From a bacterium (GTDB lineage Bacteria; Patescibacteriota; Minisyncoccia; UBA6257; 02-FULL-45-10c), in assembly GCA_030646555.1 (NCBI GenBank), contig JAUSKP010000020.1, forward strand, positions 1 to 15,818: a DNA stretch of 15,818 bases, read 5' to 3'. Every line of letters begins with the position of its first letter. Within the stretch, counting starts at the first letter, position 1. Shown in pieces: positions 6,187 to 11,533 of the stretch. The notes below the pieces were generated by a model, which made no database searches, was not told the origin of the DNA, and saw only the letters and a program-made list of their open reading frames with translations. The position numbers were made by a program, and so were the translations under genes.

Positions 6187-6440
6187 AAAATTATTTTATT
6201 TAATATTCTAACTTTATCACGGCTTTTAAAATAAAGTCAAACTTTTCGCGACTCCATTTTTATATCAGAAACGTAAAAATGGTGGCTGCTGCCGCGATAA
6301 AATCGGACGCTGCCTAAAGCAAGCCTCGCTAGGAGCGAGGGCCTCGCCAAAGGCGGAATCCCATTTATCCAGCCCGAAGGCAAAAAACCGATGCCTTTCA
6401 AAGATTTTCAAAATGGAAATATTTAAAAATAAACCCTAAC
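6187..6440. other. Spacer with hairpins and decayed repeats between antitoxin and pilin
   Basis: This stretch has no intact gene. It holds the hairpin CCATTTTTA/TAAAAATGG (6254-6262 and 6274-6282), a second hairpin CCTCGCT/AGCGAGG within about 6332-6350, a GCCTCGCCAAAGGCGGA repeat-like word, and a remnant of the fmt 3' end at 6361-6426. It looks like a junction of insertions and deletions. Confidence 0.5.
6361..6426 (+). pseudogene. Duplicated remnant of the fmt 3' end
   Basis: Read on the plus strand it encodes PFIQPEGKKPMPFKDFQNGNI and a TAA stop. The intact fmt ends VQPEGKKPMSYKDFLNGLKNN, so the match is clear at both protein and DNA level, with several silent and coding differences. Nothing recognisable as fmt lies upstream. 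It is an orphan tail, separated from fmt by the toxin-antitoxin pair. It may be the displaced original end of an older fmt, or a diverged copy that came with the insertion. Confidence 0.75.
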
Positions 6441-8099
6441 TCAATTAGTTAAATAGCGGATAATAACAATGCCTGAACCGCCTGTAGCGGAATAAGAAAT
6501 GAGACAATCAGCATAACCACCACCACCTGAACCTGTGTGTGGGGCCCCTGAAGTAGGTGGTTTCGCAGAATTTCCACCAACACCAGAACCTCCGATACCA
6601 CCAGCCGCACCACCACAGGATATACCACCACCTCCGCCACCAGCATACCAGGTCGCCGAGCCTGAAATGGAGTATTGCAGACCAACACCACCCACTCCGC
6701 CCTGATTAGCATTCAATGCATCTCCGCCTAACCCTCCAGCACCACCTCCGCCGCCAGCAGGATAAGGAGATCCAAAACCAGCACGGTATCCTCCTGCATA
6801 TCCTTGATTAGTCGTGCCAGAACCTCCAGCGCCACCATTTGCACCACCACCACCACCACCACTTCCTCCAGCTACTCCAGCCGCACCATCGGCGCCACCG
6901 GCACCACCACCGATAGCTGTAAGTGAAGAAAAAACTGAATTCTGTCCGCTAACTGCTTGACCGCCTCCATTACCAATAGTTATCGTATATGCCTGCGCTG
7001 TCACGGGAAACGCAGCGTTATATATTAATCCTCCGGCACCACCGCCGCCATTCCATGTACCACCACCGCCACCGCCAGCGACTACAAGAACCTCAACATT
7101 TCCAGCAGTATTAGGAGTAAAAGTTTTATCAGTGGTTGTAGTTTTATAAGTATGAATGGTATAGCCCCCGCTATATGTGATATCTCCGCCGGTTGCAGAA
7201 AATGCTATAGCCGCTACCGTCACCGTAAACGTCCTGACTCCTGTTGTTTTACCTGATTCGGTTGTTGTTACAACAATTGAAAGAGAAGTGGTAGAGGGAA
7301 TTGCGTAATCAGCTCCGCTCGTGTAGGCGCCTCCGCCGATGGTAATTGTGGAAACTGCAGAGCCACCGTCTGTGACTGTGAATTTAATCTTGTCGGCTGT
7401 TGATGTCACCCAGCCTGTGACTGCGCCAGTTGTGTCTGTGGCTCCTGCGGCTGGAATGGCTACATTGGTAACTCCTCCGACTGGAGCGGTGCTGCCTACT
7501 GCCAATACAATATTGGTTGGAGCTGTGGCTGCTGCTAAATCACTTCCCAAATATTGACCTAAAGCTATCTCATTGCCCACTTCAAATCTGGTGGATACCT
7601 GTCCTCCGTCTACGGCGGCATTGATGGCAAGATATTTGTCTGATTCCATAGTAGCCGAAAGAGCCCAGGAGCCAGGAATATAAGTATAGTAATAACCGTT
7701 GGCTACGGTGTTGACTGGATCTATGGGAAGGCTGGCAAAGAGAGTTCCTGCCGAAGATTGGACGGAAGTGAGATCTACGGGCACCCAGCCTGTGCCGTCT
7801 ATTTTTCTGTAGTTTGTAGAGTTAGAACAAACATATGTATAGCCTCCGCCCAGAGCCGGAAGACCCAGATCTGAACAATCTGCATTAGAACTGGGGAGGG
7901 AGACATAGACTTTGGTGTGAGTGCCCATACCGCTGCCTCCGAAGGACTGGAAGATGAGAAGAGATTTGTTTATTTGGTTTATTTCTGCCAACCTATTGCC
8001 GTCTCTGGACTGCCTGATCATTTGAGCTGGATTGATGACTAAAAGAACTACTGTGGCTAAGATAGATAAGATGCCTATGACTATGAGGAGTTCTATCAA
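6441..8099 (-). CDS. Type IV pilin-like protein with large glycine-rich C-terminal domain
   Basis: The sequence just upstream of and into this frame reads RAFTLIELLIVIGILSILATVVLLVINPAQ, a type IV pilin N-terminal helix with Glu at mature position 5 and the CPR-like VINPAQ end. Counting from the TTG at 8099, a pilin head with a Cys pair (74 and 91) covers about 30-185, an Ig-like linker 190-297, and a glycine-rich domain 298-552 ending GGSGIVIIRY, a fold seen in phage tail and surface proteins. It would be processed by a prepilin peptidase and act at the cell surface, perhaps in attachment. The start is a problem: TTG 8099 lies inside FTLIE and leaves no leader peptide. The frame is open upstream to a TGA near 8240 but has no ATG, GTG or TTG there. 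A (CT)11 tract separates it from an ATG at 8286 in another frame. Confidence 0.82.
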   Translation of the reverse strand: MIELLIVIGILSILATVVLLVINPAQMIRQSRDGNRLAEINQINKSLLIFQSFGGSGMGTHTKVYVSLPSSNADCSDLGLPALGGGYTYVCSNSTNYRKIDGTGWVPVDLTSVQSSAGTLFASLPIDPVNTVANGYYYTYIPGSWALSATMESDKYLAINAAVDGGQVSTRFEVGNEIALGQYLGSDLAAATAPTNIVLAVGSTAPVGGVTNVAIPAAGATDTTGAVTGWVTSTADKIKFTVTDGGSAVSTITIGGGAYTSGADYAIPSTTSLSIVVTTTESGKTTGVRTFTVTVAAIAFSATGGDITYSGGYTIHTYKTTTTDKTFTPNTAGNVEVLVVAGGGGGGTWNGGGGAGGLIYNAAFPVTAQAYTITIGNGGGQAVSGQNSVFSSLTAIGGGAGGADGAAGVAGGSGGGGGGANGGAGGSGTTNQGYAGGYRAGFGSPYPAGGGGGAGGLGGDALNANQGGVGGVGLQYSISGSATWYAGGGGGGISCGGAAGGIGGSGVGGNSAKPPTSGAPHTGSGGGGYADCLISYSATGGSGIVIIRYLTN

Positions 8100-8109
8100 A
8101 GTGAAAGCT

Positions 8110-8178
8110 CTGTCATTCCGGCCAAGGAGCCGGAATCCAGTCCTTTTTCTAGATTCCGCATCAAGTGCGGAATGACAG
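8110..8178. repeat. TGTCATTCC...GGAATGACA repeat in the pilin leader region
   Basis: Another member of the family at 5301-5391. It has outer complementary ends CTGTCATTCC and GGAATGACAG and two inner hairpins, CCGGCCAAGGAGCCGG and TTCCGCATCAAGTGCGGAA. Read on the minus strand in the pilin frame it encodes CHSALDAES...LLGRNDRA up to the pilin FTLIE motif, so the repeat supplies the residues where a prepilin leader should be. Confidence 0.8.
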
Positions 8179-8202
8179 ATGGGAGTATGAAAACCTACCC
8201 TC

Positions 8203-8286
8203 TTACGAGAGAGAGAGAGAGAGAGAGAGTCCTTCGACCCCGCTCAGGATAAAAGAGTTTAACAATTTTTTTATAAAACATTGCAT
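8203..8286 (-). CDS. Short upstream frame that may be the 5' end of the pilin gene
   Basis: ATG 8286-8284 opens a 27-codon frame, MQCFIKKLLNSFILSGVEG followed by LSLSLSLS, ending at TAA 8205-8203 just after the CT tract. An extended -10 promoter lies 30 bases upstream. The stop is met only because of the tract length: one more CT unit, or two fewer, shifts reading into the pilin frame (RKRVGFHTP...RAFTLIE). The ILSGVEG segment comes from the common TCCTTCGACCCCGCTCAGGA repeat (8231-8250). There is no Shine-Dalgarno site. It is either the true start of a phase-variable pilin or a relic. Confidence 0.4.
   Translation of the reverse strand: MQCFIKKLLNSFILSGVEGLSLSLSLS
8207..8229. repeat. (GA)11 dinucleotide microsatellite
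   Basis: A pure run of 11 GA units plus one G (CT on the pilin strand). Such tracts gain and lose units by slipped pairing. It sits between an upstream ATG (8286) and the pilin frame, which is the right position for frame-switching control. Confidence 0.9.
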
Positions 8287-8315
8287 TTTATGGAATAAAC
8301 TTTATTTGTCTATTT

Positions 8316-8324
8316 ATTATAGCA
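8316..8324 (-). promoter_or_regulatory. Extended -10 promoter for the pilin locus
   Basis: The minus strand reads TGCTATAAT: a TGn extension and perfect TATAAT (8321-8316). Transcription would begin near 8309, about 23 bases before ATG 8286. The -35 region lies in the GTCGTTAGT repeat and is poor. The position between glycosyltransferase and pilin supports its use for the pilin. Confidence 0.5.
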
Positions 8325-8334
8325 AAAAATCTTC

Positions 8335-8367
8335 GTCGTTAGTCGTCAGTTGTTGGTCGTTAGTTGG
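8335..8367. repeat. GTCGTTAGT-type short repeat at the 3' end of the glycosyltransferase gene
   Basis: The words GTCGTTAGTCGTCAGTTGTTGG and GTCGTTAGT occur here, and a related sequence (GTCGTGAGTCGTAGGTTGTT, then GTCGTTAGTC) lies at 9620-9650 inside the same gene. The copy here supplies the TAA stop codon of the glycosyltransferase (8362-8360), so the original C-terminus may have been changed. Confidence 0.6.
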
Positions 8368-9874
8368 ACGCGCGGCGCTCCTTCGGCGTCACCCAAAAAC
8401 CAAGTTTGAATTTTCCGCCTAGAGCCAAACGAGTTTGCGCCTCCAAGCCAGGAATAGCGCCAAAAATAATAAGAGTGAACGGCATCAGAATCCACTGGAA
8501 AAAATAAAGAATGTATTGCCAAATTTTGAGCCCTTCGGGTTTTTTAGGCAAAAGGATTACGCCCAAAATAGCAGAACTGGCAACGCCTATCATAGACAAA
8601 GACAAAATCCAGCGAGTGATCTGCGGAAGATTATAAGCAAGAACGGTTCTATCAAAGGCAGCGCCGCCGATCAAAACCGGAAGCCAACCCAAAGCGAAAA
8701 TGAAAATAGCGTTCGTTGCCCAAGAATGAAAACCTTCTATCACATTGAATGCCCAATAAAATTTAGTTTTAAAAGAAATATTTTTATTTTTCCTAAAACC
8801 ATTCAGCATATAGGGCACGTTTTCCGCGCCATAGCCCCAGCGTCTTTGCTGTTTATAAATATTAACCGCGGTCTGCCAAAAATTATGAGCAACATTGGCG
8901 TCCATAGAAACCGGATAAAACATCGGCTCCACCCTCCAATCGCCGTCGTAATGCAAAAATAATTGCCAAAAGATCCTGGAATCTTCCGAAACCACATTTT
9001 TTTGCCAATAACCAATTTCAACCAGGGCCTTGAACGGCATTGAGTGTGAAGAAAAGGTGGTCATTCTTTCCGGTCTGGCCTGTTGCATCATATGCCAAAA
9101 AGTCGCGGAAAAAGAAACCACTCTGGCCAGCGCCGGAGCTTCATAAATATTATTGATAAAAAGCGGGATCGGCTGGAAGCTGGTTCTTTGCGGTTTTTCA
9201 CAGGTTAAAAATTTATAAGTCAGAAGCGCAAAATACTCCCTGCCTATCTGGGTATCAACATCAAAAACCGAAACCAAAATATTTTCGTACGGAATCTTTA
9301 ATGGATCAATGATTTTCTTTTTCGTTTCTTCGGCGGAATAACTTTCATTGGATCCCTTGCCCGGAATTTCATCGGGAAGATCCATCGGATGCGTGGTCGC
9401 CAAAAATTTATAAAACCTATTTCCAAATTCCGATTCAATTTTTTTGGCTATTTCTTGGAACTTTTCCCCTGCCCGCTCTTCGGTAGCCAAAACAACTATC
9501 ATTTTTTCCTTCGGATAATTTATTTTAGTTAAACTTTCAAAAGAATCCCTCACCACCTCGTAGGGCTCATTGTACATAGGTAAAATAACCAAGTGGTATA
9601 CATCCTGCCAATTCCCAATGTCGTGAGTCGTAGGTTGTTTGTCGTTAGTCAACGAACGAAGTTCGTTTAACCAATTTATTTTTTCATTTTCCCTCATTTT
9701 ATTAAAAGCATGCCTCAAATGCAGAGATAAATATAAAGTTTTTAAAAGCCAATAGGTATCAAAAAGAATAATAAAAATAGCCGCCCAAAAAGCGGCTTTC
9801 CAAGAAACCAGAAACATCAGTATAAGGGTCAGCCAAGACAGCATGGCCGGCAAGACTTCAAAAAACTTGATCAT
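8360..9874 (-). CDS. Membrane-bound family 2 glycosyltransferase
   Basis: A 504-residue integral membrane protein. Two N-terminal helices (about 8-50) precede a cytoplasmic GT-A domain with HLVILPMYNEP (94-104), the metal-binding DVD at 205-207, the acidic SEDSR (296-300) and the acceptor-site QQRRW at 342-346. Three or four C-terminal helices follow (about 385-475). This layout is that of processive or lipid-linked GT2 enzymes that move sugars to polysaccharide or glycolipid at the inner membrane; the sugar is unknown. Residues 75-85 (TNDKQPTTHD and neighbours) lie between membrane part and catalytic domain and are encoded by an inserted short repeat at 9620-9650. The last residues (VTPKERRASN) run into another copy of that repeat, which gives the stop codon. 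The gene is upstream of the pilin gene on the same strand. Confidence 0.88.
   Translation of the reverse strand: MIKFFEVLPAMLSWLTLILMFLVSWKAAFWAAIFIILFDTYWLLKTLYLSLHLRHAFNKMRENEKINWLNELRSLTNDKQPTTHDIGNWQDVYHLVILPMYNEPYEVVRDSFESLTKINYPKEKMIVVLATEERAGEKFQEIAKKIESEFGNRFYKFLATTHPMDLPDEIPGKGSNESYSAEETKKKIIDPLKIPYENILVSVFDVDTQIGREYFALLTYKFLTCEKPQRTSFQPIPLFINNIYEAPALARVVSFSATFWHMMQQARPERMTTFSSHSMPFKALVEIGYWQKNVVSEDSRIFWQLFLHYDGDWRVEPMFYPVSMDANVAHNFWQTAVNIYKQQRRWGYGAENVPYMLNGFRKNKNISFKTKFYWAFNVIEGFHSWATNAIFIFALGWLPVLIGGAAFDRTVLAYNLPQITRWILSLSMIGVASSAILGVILLPKKPEGLKIWQYILYFFQWILMPFTLIIFGAIPGLEAQTRLALGGKFKLGFWVTPKERRASN
9620..9650. repeat. GTCGTTAGT-type repeat inserted in the glycosyltransferase gene
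   Basis: GTCGTGAGTCGTAGGTTGTT followed by TGTCGTTAGTC matches the intergenic-type repeat at 8335-8367. On the coding strand it reads TNDKQPTTHD, a low-complexity polar stretch in the loop before the catalytic domain. Confidence 0.6.
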
Positions 9875-9901
9875 ATTTTAATATTAACCCGAAATAATAA
9901 A

Positions 9902-10028
9902 CCCCGCACCTTTTAAGGATAATGGCTGAGGGACAGGTGCGGTATTTAGGTTCTTGTTAAGTATATGTATTTTTATGGTACTTATAAATTGCAAGTTGAA
10001 ATAAAAACGATCCTTAAAAAGTGCGGGG
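9902..10028. mobile_element. 127-bp MITE-like element B, 19-bp terminal inverted repeats, TAAA duplication
   Basis: The left end (9902-9920) is identical to the 19 bases at 728-746. The right end (10010-10028) is its reverse complement with one mismatch. Direct TAAA copies flank it (9898-9901 and 10029-10032). Length matches element A within one base, but the interior is largely different and non-coding apart from an inner AGGTGCGG copy (about 9935-9942). It separates tRNA-Glu from the glycosyltransferase gene. Confidence 0.8.
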
Positions 10029-10049
10029 TAAATACGTTTCGCTAAAAAG

Positions 10050-10121
10050 TAGTCCCAACGGGAATCGGACCCGTATTTTGTCCGTGAAAGGGACATGTCC
10101 TAGCCATTAGACGATGGGACC
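10050..10121 (-). tRNA. tRNA-Glu (anticodon TTC)
   Basis: A full cloverleaf folds on the minus strand: acceptor GGTCCCA/TGGGACT, D arm GTCT-AATGGCTA-GGAC, anticodon arm TGTCC-CTTTCAC-GGACA with TTC in the loop, a 4-base variable loop and T arm ACGGG-TCCGATT-CCCGT. Residue 8 is T as expected. The first acceptor pair is a G-T wobble, and the T loop has C at position 55 in place of the near-universal T. CCA is not encoded and must be added. Confidence 0.95.
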
Positions 10122-10201
10122 ATAGATTTTACGCAACCTTGAGTTATTTAAGCATTTTTTATTAAAAAAATCTAGGGTTTGCCGCGATCGTTTTATATTT
10201 A

Positions 10202-10240
10202 CCCCGTTAGAGAATGCCCCGCGCAAGTTCTCTAGCGAGG
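10202..10240. mobile_element. 39-bp palindromic element D, TTTA duplication
   Basis: CCCCGTTAGAGAA (10202-10214) pairs with TTCTCTAGCGAGG (10228-10240) with two mismatches, around a loop that itself carries CCCCGCGC. Direct TTTA copies flank it (10198-10201 and 10241-10244). It lies between tRNA-Glu and the promoter of the gene at 10332. Confidence 0.65.
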
Positions 10241-10255
10241 TTTACATATGGGCGG

Positions 10256-10285
10256 TTGGCATTGATTTTTTAATCGGCATATATT
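10256..10285 (+). promoter_or_regulatory. Promoter of the 10332 gene
   Basis: TTGGCA (10256-10261) and TATATT (10280-10285) are separated by 18 bases, a good sigma-70-type match. Transcription would start near 10292, leaving a 40-base leader with a strong Shine-Dalgarno site, GAGGAG, at 10321-10326, five bases before the ATG. Confidence 0.55.
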
Positions 10286-10331
10286 AGCCTTCAAGACAGA
10301 AGCTTTAAAACTCTATCGGCGAGGAGAAAAT

Positions 10332-10844
10332 ATGATTGGAAAAGCAATAAGGAATTTCATCTTTGGGGTTCTGGCGGCAATGCTGGGAGTAGTCATAATT
10401 GTTGCCATGTTTATTTTATTCCGACTTGGAAATACGACCTTTCTTTATCCGGGCATAGCTATGTCCCTGATAGCAATCGGCTTCATACTTATGGGATCAT
10501 TTTTTATGATCGTGAACGAACACCTGGAACTGGTATCAAGAGTTTTTTTGAAACACATGCCGTCGCGGCGCGAAAGACTAGACGCCATTTCTTATGCCAT
10601 CAAATTTTGCCTGGAAAACAGATACAAAAGCTGGTGGATATCCCAAAAGGAACAGGGGCTGAATAGCGCGCATGTGAGTTTAGGAATTTTTATTTCCATC
10701 GTCGGAGGAATTCCGGATAAAGACGATACAGAAAAATATTCCGAACATGCCAGCCAATGTCCAACGTGCCAACATTACGTGGAACAATGGAATATCGAGC
10801 TTATGCAAAAAAGCATAGCCGATAAAATGGAGCGGTCGCCCTAG
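10332..10844 (+). CDS. Two-helix membrane protein with cytosolic HxxxCxxC motif
   Basis: A 170-residue protein with two membrane helices (about 8-30 and 38-62), then a soluble tail. The tail contains an aromatic-basic stretch (ENRYKSWWISQKEQG, 95-109) and H139-x3-C143-x2-C146 followed by His148. HxxxCxxC is the zinc-binding pattern of ZAS-type anti-sigma factors, but there it usually lies N-terminal to one membrane helix; here the order is reversed and no helical anti-sigma core is evident. A zinc- or redox-sensing membrane protein is an inference only. It has its own promoter, a strong GAGGAG ribosome site and a terminator whose loop contains its TAG stop, so it is a separate transcription unit. 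No family is recognised. Confidence 0.75.
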   Translation: MIGKAIRNFIFGVLAAMLGVVIIVAMFILFRLGNTTFLYPGIAMSLIAIGFILMGSFFMIVNEHLELVSRVFLKHMPSRRERLDAISYAIKFCLENRYKSWWISQKEQGLNSAHVSLGIFISIVGGIPDKDDTEKYSEHASQCPTCQHYVEQWNIELMQKSIADKMERSP

Positions 10845-10858
10845 GCGACCGCTTTTTT
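10832..10858 (+). terminator. Rho-independent terminator of the 10332 gene
   Basis: GCGGTCGCC (10832-10840), a 3-base loop CTA, perfect complement GGCGACCGC (10844-10852), then TTTTTT (10853-10858). The TAG stop codon spans 10842-10844, so coding sequence forms the left arm. Confidence 0.9.
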
Positions 10859-10904
10859 ATTTTTTGGGTTTGCACGACTTGTTATAGATTGTTAATATAA
10901 CTTA

Positions 10905-10910
10905 TATAAT
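10905..10910 (+). promoter_or_regulatory. Candidate -10 box of the 10926 gene
   Basis: TATAAT lies 15 bases before the ATG at 10926, just after the preceding terminator. The predicted leader is under 10 bases and has no Shine-Dalgarno site. No good -35 is seen at standard spacing. Confidence 0.4.
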
Positions 10911-10925
10911 ATCTTATAAAAAAGT

Positions 10926-11513
10926 ATGAAATACGAATCAAAATTTGAACAGACAGGCAATCTTTTTGAATGGCAATTCATCGGCGAAGTGGACATAAAC
11001 AGCCGTGAATATCAAAAAGAATTACACAAACTTCAGGAAGAAGCCGCCCAAAAAGGGGCCTCAAATGGCCACATTCCTTATGAGGAGGCAATGGAACTTG
11101 CCAGAAAATTCCAACCGTTTGACCCAACCCACCCCAACAAGCCCTTTGCCCGCGACGTCAGGATCAGCTTGCTTGACCTGATGATAAACAAGAAATTGAT
11201 CACGGACAGCGAAGAAGACCAAGATTGCATAAAATTTTATACAGCCGTCAAAACCCCCCTAGATACTTTCCATAGTGTTGACGCTTTTATAGAATTCAAA
11301 GATTTAAAAGGCAAAAAATATCTGACAACATTTGATTTGACGCTTAATCCCCGCAAAAAGGAACACCGAAGCGATATTATCGTAACGAAATTGCCTGATC
11401 CCAATTTAGACGAAGACAAGCTCCGCTATCTCGCCACCATTGAAGATTACGCGCAAAAAGCTTTGGGGGTTCTTGAAATGAGAATGGCCCACGAAGAAAA
11501 TAAAGATGAATAA
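10926..11513 (+). CDS. Hypothetical soluble acidic protein
   Basis: A 195-residue acidic, soluble protein with no signal peptide or membrane helix. The N-terminal part is charged and helical (REYQKELHKLQEEAAQKG, about 27-44). The central and C-terminal parts alternate strands and helices, with FYTAVKTPLDTFHSVDAFIEF (104-124), YLTTFDLTLNPRKKEHRSDIIV (132-153) and a final helix ending in EENKDE. The strand run HSVDAFIEF...TTFDLTLN is loosely like a PD-(D/E)xK nuclease-type beta sheet, but a full catalytic set is not evident, so I do not assign it. It is 20 bases upstream of aspS on the same strand and probably shares its transcript. Confidence 0.7.
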   Translation: MKYESKFEQTGNLFEWQFIGEVDINSREYQKELHKLQEEAAQKGASNGHIPYEEAMELARKFQPFDPTHPNKPFARDVRISLLDLMINKKLITDSEEDQDCIKFYTAVKTPLDTFHSVDAFIEFKDLKGKKYLTTFDLTLNPRKKEHRSDIIVTKLPDPNLDEDKLRYLATIEDYAQKALGVLEMRMAHEENKDE

Positions 11514-11533
11514 TTATTTTTGCTGGAAAAATC

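Noticed and set aside
9884..10096. 70-codon minus-strand open frame
   Set aside because: It runs antiparallel-free through element B and into the tRNA-Glu gene; its residues derive from the repeat and tRNA, so it is not a gene.
10926..11513. 195-residue protein as a PD-(D/E)xK nuclease
   Set aside because: Only a loose strand pattern fits; no complete catalytic D, E/D-x-K set could be placed with confidence.
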